NCBI RefSeq assembly: GCF_900100195.1
Contig: NZ_FNES01000016.1
Coordinates: 1-64,000 of the forward strand
Direction: 5' to 3'
DNA: 64,000 bases
From: Billgrantia gudaonensis
GTDB taxonomy: Bacteria > Pseudomonadota > Gammaproteobacteria > Pseudomonadales > Halomonadaceae
Below the pieces are notes generated by a model. That model made no database searches. It was given only the letters and a program-made list of their open reading frames with translations, and had not been told where the DNA came from. Made by a program: the position numbers and the translations under genes. How positions within the stretch are numbered: position 1 is the first letter of the stretch; the number at the start of each line of letters is the position of its first letter. Positions 1-7,009 of the stretch are shown here, piece by piece.

Positions 1-168
1 CTCTTCGAGGTGGACGTCGAGCTCGAAGTGCTCAGGCACTTCGTGCGCCACGCCCATGCGCGGCGCTTCATCAGCGCCAAGCGCCTCAAGGTGGCCACCG
101 AACACATCGCGGAGATCGGCCGCATCATCGGCGGGCTGATCAAGCGATTCAAAGGGTCAAGACCGTAG
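1..168 (+). CDS. avd: DGR accessory variability determinant (Avd-like), C-terminal fragment
   Basis: The open frame enters from the left edge and ends at TAG 166-168, giving about 55 residues. They read as an amphipathic, Arg/Lys-rich helical segment (HFVRHAHARRF ... EIGRIIGGLIKRF). This resembles the last helix of the four-helix-bundle Avd proteins of diversity-generating retroelements, which end with a similar E-I-G-R-hydrophobic-G-G motif. Avd binds the reverse transcriptase and nucleic acid during mutagenic retrohoming. A template repeat begins in its stop codon and a DGR-type RT follows at 448, which is the canonical avd-TR-RT order. The start codon and N-terminal half are outside the window. 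The call rests on the fragment plus context. Confidence 0.72.
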   Translation, partial: LFEVDVELEVLRHFVRHAHARRFISAKRLKVATEHIAEIGRIIGGLIKRFKGSRP

Positions 169-280
169 GCGGCAACTGGACGAACGGCGCCGAGGCCGGC
201 GCCCGTTGCGTGAACCTGAACAACAATCCGTGGAATGTGAATAGCAACAATGGCGTCCGGGCCGTCTGCGACCCCTGGGG
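168..280 (+). repeat. Candidate DGR template repeat (TR)
   Basis: The stretch after the avd stop is rich in AAC/AAT codons. Read from 168 it encodes GGNWTNGAEAGARC followed by an Asn-rich stretch and then NNGVRAVCD. This is the typical end of the C-type-lectin/formylglycine-enzyme-like fold that DGRs diversify. About ten AAY codons are present. They are the preferred TR codons because adenine mutagenesis of AAY gives many amino acids without creating stops. The 3' part (255-280) is GC-rich and adenine-poor, as expected for the initiation-of-mutagenic-homing zone shared by TR and VR. The TR is non-coding RNA template, so the ORF readable through it is not a gene. Exact ends need the VR, which is off-window. 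Confidence 0.75.
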
Positions 281-447
281 TTGGCACCGACAGCCGCTGA
301 TCAAGGTCACGGCTGCACGCGATCCATCAAGGAATCGGGGTCTTGATCCGCGTCAGGGAAGGCGAAAGATCCACCGCGCGGCGCGGCGAGTAGGCCAACG
401 GCTGAAAGTGGCGCCGCCTCTCATTCAGCACCAGGCAGGGAGCCATC

Positions 448-1479
448 ATGCCGAAAACGGCCAAGCACCTCTGGGAGGAGGTCATCAGCTGGGAGAACCT
501 CATCGCGGCCTACCACGAGGCGCGCAAACGCAAGCGTTACAAGATCGACGTCATGCGCTTCCACCGCCGCTGGGAAGAGGAGCTCCTCAACATCCACAAC
601 CACCTGGTGTGGCAGAGCTGGCAACCCAGCCCCTTCTCCGCCTTCACCGTCTACGAGCCCAAGGTCCGGCTCATCGAGGCGCCCGCCTTCCGCGACCGCG
701 TCGTCCACCACGCCCTGCATCGCGTCGTCGAACCCTACTTCGAAGCTCGCTTCATCCATCACAGCTACGCCTGCCGCCGCGGCTTTGGCGCACATCGCGC
801 CTCGCAGCACGTGCAGCGTTGCCTAGCCCGCGCTCAGCAGCGTTGGGGCAAGGTATACGTTCTGCAGGGTGATATCTCCAAGTACTTCCCCAGCATCCAC
901 CGTGAGCGCCTCCTCGAGCAGCTCGATCGCACCATCCGCGATCCCAAGGTGATGGCGCTATGGTCGCGCATTGTCCATACAGACGATGCCGATCACGGCT
1001 TGCCGATCGGCGCGCTCACCAGCCAGCTGGCCGGAAATGCCTATCTCGATGTGCTTGACCACTGGGTACAGGATGACATGGGCTACACCGAGTACGCGCG
1101 CTATATGGATGATTGGGTTGTTCTCGGCCCCTGCAAGGAGCAGATGAAGCGCCTGCTAAGCACCCTCGAGCAGCGCCTCGGCGACGATCTCGATCTTCGT
1201 TTGTCCAAGGGCTTGGTCTACCCTGCGAGCCAAGGCGTGGACTTTGCCGGCTACCGCACCTGGGCGACCCATAAGCTGCCCAGGCGCAAGAATGTCGTCG
1301 CTGCCCGCCGGCGCCTAAAGGCTCTCGCGGCACGCTACGCGGCAGGCAATGCCAGCTACTACGAGCTGCGCCAATCCCTCTCATCTTTTCTGGGGCATAT
1401 CCAGCACGCTGACGCCCACCGAGTGGCGGTCAGCGTGGTGGAGGAAGTGGCGGTTAAGGCCCGTCTAAATGCCCGTTAG
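448..1479 (+). CDS. Diversity-generating retroelement reverse transcriptase
   Basis: This 343-aa reverse transcriptase copies the TR RNA into adenine-mutagenised cDNA that replaces the variable repeat of a target gene. Visible RT motifs are LQGDISKYFPSIH (catalytic Asp at 142), GLPIGALTSQ at 184-193 (the I/L-G-x-x-x-S-Q form typical of DGR RTs), YMDD at 219-222 and GVDFAGYRT near 263-271. There is no maturase or endonuclease domain, which argues against a group II intron. The length fits DGR RTs. ATG 448 is preceded by GGGAG at good spacing. The gene follows the avd fragment and TR on the same strand. Retron RTs share some motifs, but the adjacent avd-TR pair makes DGR the better call. Confidence 0.92.
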   Translation: MPKTAKHLWEEVISWENLIAAYHEARKRKRYKIDVMRFHRRWEEELLNIHNHLVWQSWQPSPFSAFTVYEPKVRLIEAPAFRDRVVHHALHRVVEPYFEARFIHHSYACRRGFGAHRASQHVQRCLARAQQRWGKVYVLQGDISKYFPSIHRERLLEQLDRTIRDPKVMALWSRIVHTDDADHGLPIGALTSQLAGNAYLDVLDHWVQDDMGYTEYARYMDDWVVLGPCKEQMKRLLSTLEQRLGDDLDLRLSKGLVYPASQGVDFAGYRTWATHKLPRRKNVVAARRRLKALAARYAAGNASYYELRQSLSSFLGHIQHADAHRVAVSVVEEVAVKARLNAR

Positions 1480-1829
1480 GTGTGTCGCAAACCGCGTGGC
1501 GCCGCGTCGCAATCGTCGCGACGCGCTACACTCAGGGACTATTGATTGAGCCACAAGTCAGCGGATATGCCAAAGAAGCCGCAAGGCGATGAGGGGGAGG
1601 GGTCAGGCCGCCAGTGCCAAAGTAAGCGCGAGGCTGTGCCAAGTGCGGCGCGCGGTTACAGCATCCTGGCACGAGCAAAGAACGAAAGGCTATAAAGCAG
1701 CGCCAGTATACCGACCGCCCCCGCCTGCGCGAGAGGTCGAGTTAGCGGTGTGACAACGTTTCGCAGCAGTGCCAGCGGTTTCGCTCATCGCCCGCTTTCC
1801 TTATAATGCGCGTCGTTTCACGCCCGTTT
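1480..1829. other. 350-bp intergenic region between the DGR RT and tRNA-Arg
   Basis: No convincing gene is seen. A 43-codon open frame from ATG 1568 (MPKKPQGDEG...) lacks a good ribosome site and resembles nothing I know. The right end carries the promoter of the tRNA. The region could hold the boundary of the retroelement-bearing segment, but I see no integrase or direct repeat. Confidence 0.5.
1802..1807 (+). promoter_or_regulatory. -10 element of the tRNA-Arg promoter
   Basis: A perfect TATAAT lies 22 bases upstream of the mature tRNA 5' end. The -35 region (TTTCGC near 1779-1784) is weak. Placement just ahead of a tRNA supports function. Confidence 0.6.
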
Positions 1830-1906
1830 GCCCTCTTAGCTCAGTCGGATAGAGCAGCCGCCTCCTAAGCGGCAGGTCGCAGGTTCAAATCCTGCAGAGG
1901 GCGCCA
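1830..1906 (+). tRNA. tRNA-Arg (anticodon CCU)
   Basis: The 77-nt sequence folds as a full cloverleaf. The acceptor GCCCTCT (1830-1836) pairs with AGAGGGC (1896-1902). Discriminator G 1903 and an encoded CCA (1904-1906) follow. The anticodon stem GCCGC/GCGGC encloses the loop CTCCTAA with CCT at 1864-1866. The T stem GCAGG/CCTGC encloses TTCAAAT. Anticodon CCU reads the rare Arg codon AGG. tRNA-Arg(CCU) genes are common integration sites for islands, and a retroelement lies just upstream and a toxin-antitoxin module just downstream. Confidence 0.97.
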
Positions 1907-1987
1907 CCGCTTTGCTCTTCCCTGCCGAGCCCCGGTTCGTATTCTTACTAGCGACCACGCTCGGATGAAACTTGTTGGCTTGCCATA

Positions 1988-2004
1988 TGTCCCATTTTGG
2001 GACA
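1988..2004. promoter_or_regulatory. Palindromic operator of the higBA module
   Basis: TGTCCCATTTTGGGACA is a perfect inverted repeat (7-bp arms, TTT spacer) ending 10 bases before the higB ATG at 2015. HigA-type antitoxins autorepress by binding a palindrome overlapping their promoter, so this is the likely autoregulatory site. The binding itself is inferred. Confidence 0.7.
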
Positions 2005-2014
2005 TGCTAAGCTT

Positions 2015-2317
2015 ATGAGGATCATCGCTGTCAAGAATCTGAGAGACTTCTGGGAGCAATACCCCGATTCCCGAGCGCCGCTGGAAGCCTGGGTCGATGA
2101 GGTGAAGCACGCCACTTGGAAAGCGCCGCATGACATCAAGGCCAAGTACCGACACGCCAGCCTGGTCGGCAACAAGCGAGTCGTTTTCAACATCAAAGGC
2201 AATGACTATCGGCTGATCGTTTCGGTCGCCTATCGCTTCGGAGCGGTATACATCAAATTCATCGGCACGCATCGTCAGTATGACGCAATCGATGCCGAGA
2301 CGGTGGAAATGGAGTGA
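2015..2317 (+). CDS. higB: HigB-family mRNA-interferase toxin
   Basis: The 100-residue protein (MRIIAVKNLRDFW ... FIGTHRQYDAID) matches the HigB branch of the RelE/ParE fold. It has the conserved KxRxxHASxVGNKRVVFNI core and the C-terminal F-I-G-T-H-xx-Y motif of ribosome-dependent mRNA endonucleases. The frame could open further upstream at TTG 1997, but that codon lies inside the palindromic operator, so ATG 2015 is preferred. The antitoxin gene starts 3 bases after the stop. Toxin-first order is typical of HigBA and unlike most toxin-antitoxin operons. Confidence 0.92.
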   Translation: MRIIAVKNLRDFWEQYPDSRAPLEAWVDEVKHATWKAPHDIKAKYRHASLVGNKRVVFNIKGNDYRLIVSVAYRFGAVYIKFIGTHRQYDAIDAETVEME

Positions 2318-2320
2318 CCC

Positions 2321-2701
2321 ATGCATATCCGACCCATTCGAACCCATGACGACTACAAGGCAGCCCTGCAGGAAGTGTCCGCCTACTTCGACGACGAGCC
2401 GGAGCCCAATAGCGAGGAAGGGGATCGCTTCGAGGTGCTGCTGACCCTGATCGAAGCCTACGAAGCGAAACACCACCCGATGGATCTTCCCGATCCCATC
2501 GAGGCCATCAAGTTCCGCATGGAACAGGAAGGGTTGAGCGCCAAGGATCTCGAGCCGGCCATCGGCCGTCGCAATCGCGTCTACGAAATCCTCAACGGCA
2601 AGCGACAGTTGACTCTGTCAATGGTCTGGAAACTCAACCGGATGTTCGGGATCCCGGCGGAAAGCCTGATCAAGCCACCCAAACCCCTCGACCCCGCCTG
2701 A
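2321..2701 (+). CDS. higA: HigA-family antitoxin with XRE helix-turn-helix
   Basis: This 126-aa protein has an acidic N-terminal half (residues about 1-60, including YFDDEPEPNSEEGDRF) that is expected to bind the toxin. The C-terminal XRE-type HTH has LSAKDLEPAIGRRNRVYEIL followed by NGKRQLTLSMVWKL. It neutralises HigB and probably represses the operon through the palindrome at 1988-2004. It is translationally close to higB, with 3 bases between them. The gene ends 24 bases before the convergent fnr-type gene. Confidence 0.92.
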   Translation: MHIRPIRTHDDYKAALQEVSAYFDDEPEPNSEEGDRFEVLLTLIEAYEAKHHPMDLPDPIEAIKFRMEQEGLSAKDLEPAIGRRNRVYEILNGKRQLTLSMVWKLNRMFGIPAESLIKPPKPLDPA

Positions 2702-2725
2702 CGCGCCGAAAGCGGCACACCCTCT

Positions 2726-3505
2726 TCACGGCCCCGAATGGCGCCCCGCGCCCTCTTCGGCCAGGGCGACCAGGGAGACGTGGTCTTCGATGCACAGTTC
2801 GCGGCCGTCGACGCTGACCAGCCTCTGCTCCTGAAAGCGGGCCAGCACCCGGCTGACGGTTTCCAGCGCCAGGCCGAGATAACTGCCGATGTCCGAGCGC
2901 GACATGGAGAGATGAAAGCAGTAGGGCGAGCAGCCGCGGGAGCGGAAGCGCTCGGAAAGACCCAGCATGAAGCTGGCCAGGCGCTGGTCGGCGGTGCGAC
3001 CGGAAAGCAGGCACATCATGCGCTGGTCGTTGCACAGCTCGCGACTCATGCAGCGGAAGAGCTCGCCGCGCAGCTCGGGCACCTGCTCGGCCAGATCGTC
3101 CAGCCGATGGAACGGCAGCTCGCAGACGAAGGTCGATTCCAGCGCCACCACGCTGCCGTAGCAGCGCGATTCGGCGATGCCGTCGAACCCGACCACTTCG
3201 CCGGGCAGATAGAAGTGGGTGACCTGGTCGCGCTGACCGGGCTGCTCCACCACCTGCTTGAGGCTGCCCGAACGCACCACGAAGAGGCTTTCGAAGGTCT
3301 GGCTCTGGTGCATCAAGCGCTGGCCGCGCTTGAGGGGGTGGGGATGTTCGATGATGGCATCGAAACTCGACAGCGCCTCGACTTCCAGCCCCAACGGCAG
3401 ACAGCGCGCATACAGCGCACAGCGCTCGCAGCGCGTCTCGCGGGCTGGCCGCGACCGACTACCCGGCCCCGACCTGTCGCTTTTTCCCCTGACGATGGCA
3501 GTCAC
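2726..3505 (-). CDS. fnr: FNR/Anr-type oxygen-sensing transcriptional regulator
   Basis: This is a CRP/FNR-family activator of anaerobic metabolism, expected to hold an oxygen-labile [4Fe-4S] cluster. Counting from GTG 3505 (259 aa), the N-terminal cysteines are C26, C29 and C35 (CERCALYARC) and the fourth is C128 in FVCELPF, as in E. coli FNR. A cyclic-nucleotide-like beta-roll occupies about residues 45-160. The C-terminal HTH carries ETVSR, the E-x-x-S-R set that recognises TTGAT-N4-ATCAA. The frame could open at 3550, but GTG 3505 has AGGAGG just upstream and gives the usual N-terminal length. Two perfect FNR boxes at 49261 and 56941 are plausible targets within this window. Confidence 0.93.
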   Translation of the reverse strand: MTAIVRGKSDRSGPGSRSRPARETRCERCALYARCLPLGLEVEALSSFDAIIEHPHPLKRGQRLMHQSQTFESLFVVRSGSLKQVVEQPGQRDQVTHFYLPGEVVGFDGIAESRCYGSVVALESTFVCELPFHRLDDLAEQVPELRGELFRCMSRELCNDQRMMCLLSGRTADQRLASFMLGLSERFRSRGCSPYCFHLSMSRSDIGSYLGLALETVSRVLARFQEQRLVSVDGRELCIEDHVSLVALAEEGAGRHSGP

Positions 3506-3621
3506 CGCTCTCCTCCTCGGCTCGCACTTCCAAGCCATTGCATAGCCCACGAGCGTACGCCTTCACCCTGGTCGGCGAGTTGATGCCGGTCAAGGCTTTT
3601 CGGGAGAACGTACCATGCACA

Positions 3622-3654
3622 TGAAAAAAACCGGCCCCCGAAGGAGCCGGTTTC
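3622..3654 (-). terminator. Rho-independent terminator of the porin gene
   Basis: On the minus strand AAACCGGCTCC-TTCG-GGGGCCGGTTT forms a strong GC hairpin with a tetraloop, followed by a run of T. It lies 28 bases past the porin stop codon. Confidence 0.88.
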
Positions 3655-3681
3655 GTAGCGCTTTCCTGCTAAGCCAGGGGC

Positions 3682-4779
3682 TTAGAAGAAGTAGCGAGAA
3701 CCGACGATGGCGTAGGTTTCGTCTTCGCCGTCAACTTCCTTGCGATCCTTGTCGTGGAATTCGGTGAAGATATCAAAGTTGTCGGCCACGCGGTAGTAGG
3801 CGCCGAAGGCCAGCTCGTCGCTGTCGTAGTCGAGCTCGTGGTCGCTGCCGCGATCCTTGCGGTAGTAGTCGGCGCTAAGGGTCAGCTGATCGCTGACGCT
3901 CAGCAGACCACCGATACCGTAGACCTTCTGTTCGTTGTCGTAGGTAGCTTGCTCGGTCGGATTCTGATCTTCGAAACCGACGCGCAGGGTGAACATGTCG
4001 TTGAAGGCGTAGATACCGCTGAGACCGGCATTGTAGCCCGCATCGAATTCGCCGTTGTTGGGGTCAACGACTTCTTCGTCGGACTCGGTCAGACCGGCAG
4101 CGAGACGCAGGCCGCCCACTTCGTAGCTGACAGTACCGGCGAACAGCACCTCGGAGCTGAGGTCGTTTGTAACACCATCCGATACATCAACTGTACCGGT
4201 AACTGGAGTACCGTCCGCGAGGCCATCGATATCGAAGTCGACTGAACGCTGCGGCTCGAGGTCAGACTGGCTGTAGTGCTTGGCCTGCAGGGCCGCCTGA
4301 AAACCGGAGAGGTTCGGCGTGATGTAGGCGATGGCGTCGCCGCGACCGTTGTCGCCCGGGGCATGGAAGCCGTAGCCGGCAGACATGGCGTAGTAGTCGA
4401 ACGCCTGGAACACCTGAAGCTTGTAGATGTTGTCGAAGTTACCGGCCTGCAGGGTACCCCAGTTGGCGCTCTCGGCACCGATCCAGGCGTGACGCACTTC
4501 GTCGAAGCCGCTGTCAGTGTCGCGCTCGTCAGCATTGAAGCGCCACTCGACGTGACCGAAGAAACGCAGATCGTCGCTGACCTGGTTGGCCACATCCAGC
4601 TTCAGGCGCGAGCCGGCACTGACGAAGTCGCTGTTGCCTTCGTAGTCGGACTCAACGCCGACGCCAATACGACCGCTGATGTCGATGCTCTTGCCATCCT
4701 GATCGTACAGGGTAGCGGCCTGAGCGGCGGAGGCGACCATGGCGCCGGCAATGGCAGTCGCTAACAGTGTCTTTTTCAT
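3682..4779 (-). CDS. Gram-negative general porin
   Basis: This 365-aa outer-membrane beta-barrel begins with a clear signal peptide (MKKTLLATAIAGAMVASAAQA, cleavage after AQA). It continues with the GRIGVGVESD and DDLRFFGHVEW strands typical of trimeric porins (Porin_4/OmpC-like) and ends in the aromatic residues GSRYFF, the BAM-recognised C-terminus. The mature protein is acidic (many D/E in loops), fitting a halophile. It would allow diffusion of small solutes; substrate preference cannot be read. ATG 4779 is preceded by AAAGGAAC. It is monocistronic with its own terminator. Confidence 0.93.
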   Translation of the reverse strand: MKKTLLATAIAGAMVASAAQAATLYDQDGKSIDISGRIGVGVESDYEGNSDFVSAGSRLKLDVANQVSDDLRFFGHVEWRFNADERDTDSGFDEVRHAWIGAESANWGTLQAGNFDNIYKLQVFQAFDYYAMSAGYGFHAPGDNGRGDAIAYITPNLSGFQAALQAKHYSQSDLEPQRSVDFDIDGLADGTPVTGTVDVSDGVTNDLSSEVLFAGTVSYEVGGLRLAAGLTESDEEVVDPNNGEFDAGYNAGLSGIYAFNDMFTLRVGFEDQNPTEQATYDNEQKVYGIGGLLSVSDQLTLSADYYRKDRGSDHELDYDSDELAFGAYYRVADNFDIFTEFHDKDRKEVDGEDETYAIVGSRYFF

Positions 4780-5203
4780 CGCGATGGTTCCTTTTTGACT
4801 AGCTTACTGTTTCGATCGTTGTGGCACCGCTGAACGGTACCGCCGGCTTGCCGGGCATGCGTCCCGCCTCTGGCGGCCTCGCTCCTTCTCAGGAGGCAGG
4901 CCGGGCCGGGCATGGCCGCAGCGAAGCCTTGTTATAGTCCAATGCTCGCAGGTAGAACTCTATACCGGGATTAGCAGGAACGCAACAAGAAAAAAACACT
5001 GTTTTCCTTCGCCGCGAACACTGTTCCTCGATATGTCTCTCTGAAACGGCGGAACGCGCCCGTTGCCCCGCGTGCCGCCGCCCCAGCCCGCCGCAGCGAG
5101 TACCTGGCAACGATGAGCAGGCACATGATGCCCAGCCACCGCGCCGCTGGCAAGCCATAGAGACATCAACGCAGGGCTATCGCAGTTAGCAAGCTCACTC
5201 GGT
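4780..5203. other. Porin upstream region without a gene
   Basis: This 424-bp gap holds the porin leader and promoter region. A minus-strand TATAAC (4931-4936) is a possible -10 about 150 bases from the start codon, with a poor -35. Frames in the gap lack ribosome sites and family resemblance. Nothing else is recognised. Confidence 0.4.
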
Positions 5204-5388
5204 GCTGATCCGTCGACAGGTCTACGAGGAGGCGCTGTGAACCCCTCCCTGGGCGCTACTTTTGCCCTGCTTCGCTCTCGCATCCTGCTTCGCTTGCAGG
5301 ACCGGGGCTGGCCATCCATGGCCAGCCCGTTCGAAGCAGTGCTCCTCACCCATGGCAAAAGACCTCCTCTTCGACCTGTCCCCGGCGC
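5204..5388. repeat. 185-bp dispersed non-coding repeat, copy 1
   Basis: The sequence from GCTGATCCGTCGACAGG to CTGTCCCCGGCGC recurs, same length and orientation, at 49660-49844 with scattered substitutions. Its ends are imperfect inverted repeats (GACAGGTCTACGAGGAGG near 5216 against CCTCCTCTTCGACCTGTC near 5363-5380). The centre is a perfect hairpin, GGGCTGGCCA-TCCA-TGGCCAGCCC at 5305-5328. No conserved reading frame spans both copies. Both lie about 40-55 bases downstream of the 3' end of a minus-strand gene (here proQ). It resembles a REP/MITE-like extragenic element; its function is unknown. Confidence 0.85.
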
Positions 5389-5441
5389 ACCTCGCCTTGT
5401 TCGACTGCGATTGCCCTGGGACGAAAGTGCAAGTTCGAGCT

Positions 5442-6395
5442 TCAGCGCCGGCCGTTGTGCTTGGCCACCAGCGCCGAGAGTTTGGCTTCCATGCGTACCT
5501 CGGGGGAGGCGCGTTCGCCGGGGGGCGTGGCATCGGGAGCCGGTTCGGTACCCACCTTGGGGCGGGGCGAATCCGGCTGTGGGGCATGGCGGCGAGCCTT
5601 GGTGCGCTTGGCATCGTCACCCTTGCGCTTGGGCGCCCTGCCCTTGCCGCCGCGGCGCTGGCGTTCGGCCTGCAGGCGCTCCAGCTTGCGGTGGGCGTGC
5701 TCGGCGGCCTGGGCGTCCACCGTGCCCTGGGGCTGGCCGTCGAGGCCGATGCGCTCGGCACCTTCGCGCACCCCCTTGAGATAGCGCGGCAGATTGACGT
5801 AGCCGGCCAGAGCCCGGCGCACCAGTTTTTCCGGCCAGGGCTCACGGGCCGCGAGGTCGAGATGAATGCCCACCTTGAGCGGCCGGGTGTGGCCCTTGAA
5901 GAAGGTCCGAGGATAACGCTCGTACCACTGGGCCAGCAGAGCGTCGGGCGACGGGGCCTGCTCGATGGGCAGGCTGGCCTGGCGCTCGGCTGCGTCGCTT
6001 GATGCCTGGCTGTCGAGGCCATTACCGGCGCTGTCGGCAGTGCCTTCGTGGGAGTGGCTCTGCTCGGCCGGCGCCGCCGGAGATGGCGCCGCCGCTCGCG
6101 GGCGGTGGCCGATCAACGCCGAGAGGCCCTGGGCGGGCCGCGCCGAGGCGAAGGCGGGCGCCGGCTCGCCGCGCTGCAGGCGCTCGCGCAGCCGGGCGTT
6201 GTCTTCGTCGAGCTCGCGGTTCTGCTCGGTGAGTTCGCGGTTCTCTTCGCTGAGCTCCAGGCGCAGGGCCTCGAGCTCGCTGACGCGCTCCTTGAGCTCA
6301 CGCAGTTCGCGGCGGCGCGCGGCCAGCTCGTCCAGAGCGGCGCCGGCACGGTCCTCCAGGGTGGCGAGCAGGCGGTGTGAACGTTCCTCGGTCAA
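5442..6395 (-). CDS. ProQ/FinO-domain RNA chaperone with N-terminal coiled coil
   Basis: The ProQ/FinO domain spans about residues 150-240 of 317 (LLAQWYERYPRTFF, RPLKVGIHLDL, then YVNLPRYLKGV), the RNA-binding fold of ProQ and FinO. Unlike E. coli ProQ, where the domain is N-terminal, it is preceded by a long Glu/Leu/Arg coiled coil (residues about 10-75) and an Ala/Pro linker. A basic, disordered tail follows (KGRAPKRKGDDAKRTK). TTG 6395 is proposed as start because GGAGGAAACCGG stands immediately before it. The frame stays open to 6572 without a better site. It probably binds sRNAs and mRNA 3' ends; this is a family inference. The gene lies 95 bases downstream of folA. Confidence 0.85.
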   Translation of the reverse strand: MTEERSHRLLATLEDRAGAALDELAARRRELRELKERVSELEALRLELSEENRELTEQNRELDEDNARLRERLQRGEPAPAFASARPAQGLSALIGHRPRAAAPSPAAPAEQSHSHEGTADSAGNGLDSQASSDAAERQASLPIEQAPSPDALLAQWYERYPRTFFKGHTRPLKVGIHLDLAAREPWPEKLVRRALAGYVNLPRYLKGVREGAERIGLDGQPQGTVDAQAAEHAHRKLERLQAERQRRGGKGRAPKRKGDDAKRTKARRHAPQPDSPRPKVGTEPAPDATPPGERASPEVRMEAKLSALVAKHNGRR

Positions 6396-6490
6396 ACCGG
6401 TTTCCTCCAACTCGGGCGTAACGGCAGGCCCATCAAGAGTCAGTCTGTGCCAGAAGCCCGGCGGTGACAAATGTCGCGGCGAAGCGACGG

Positions 6491-7009
6491 CTACCGCCGC
6501 CGATAGGCCACGAAGGCGTAGGCCGGCTGGCCTTCGGCCGGCTCGCCGGATACGCGCTGCACCTCTTCCCATTCGGCGGGGTCGAGGGCGGGAAAGCGGG
6601 CGTCGCCTTCCACCTCGACGTCCACTTCGGTGAGGTAGAGCCGGCTGGCCAGAGGCAGCGCCTGGGCGTAGATCTCGCCGCCGCCCATCACCATGATCTC
6701 CTCCGCGGCATCGATGGTGGCCTGTCGGTCGGCCAGGGCCAGCGCCGATTCGATGTCGTGGCAGACGCGCACGCCATCGTGATGAAAGTCGTCGGCGCGA
6801 GTGACGACGATGTTGAGCCGCCCCGGCAGCGGCCGGCCGATGGACTGGAAGGTCTTGCGGCCCATCACCAGCGGCTTGCCCTGAGTCATGCGCTTGAAGA
6901 ACTTGAGATCCTCGGGCAGGTACCAGGGCAATTGCCCTTCGACGCCGATCACGCCGTTGCGTGCCACGGCGGCGATCATGGCCACGGGAACCAGGGTTTC
7001 GTCGTTCAT
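6491..7009 (-). CDS. folA: Dihydrofolate reductase
   Basis: The 172-aa enzyme reduces dihydrofolate to tetrahydrofolate with NADPH, regenerating the folate oxidised by ThyA. Family motifs are [21 protein letters not shown] at the N-terminus (Met20-loop region), [19 protein letters not shown], and [14 protein letters not shown] (NADPH-binding GG). The reading frame is open far upstream, but ATG 7009 gives the normal length. It overlaps the thyA stop by 4 bases (ATGA), indicating translational coupling in a thyA-folA operon. Confidence 0.97.
   Translation of the reverse strand: MNDETLVPVAMIAAVARNGVIGVEGQLPWYLPEDLKFFKRMTQGKPLVMGRKTFQSIGRPLPGRLNIVVTRADDFHHDGVRVCHDIESALALADRQATIDAAEEIMVMGGGEIYAQALPLASRLYLTEVDVEVEGDARFPALDPAEWEEVQRVSGEPAEGQPAYAFVAYRRR

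Noticed and set aside
210-872. 220-codon plus-strand frame running from the TR into the RT gene
   Set aside because: It starts inside the non-coding template repeat and continues out of frame through the RT. Its Pro/Arg-rich translation has no family resemblance.
4889-5358. Minus-strand frames upstream of the porin
   Set aside because: No ribosome sites, overlapping alternatives in several frames and no resemblance to known proteins.
5237-5784. Plus-strand frames starting in the 185-bp repeat
   Set aside because: Frames are not kept in the second copy, and they run antisense into proQ.
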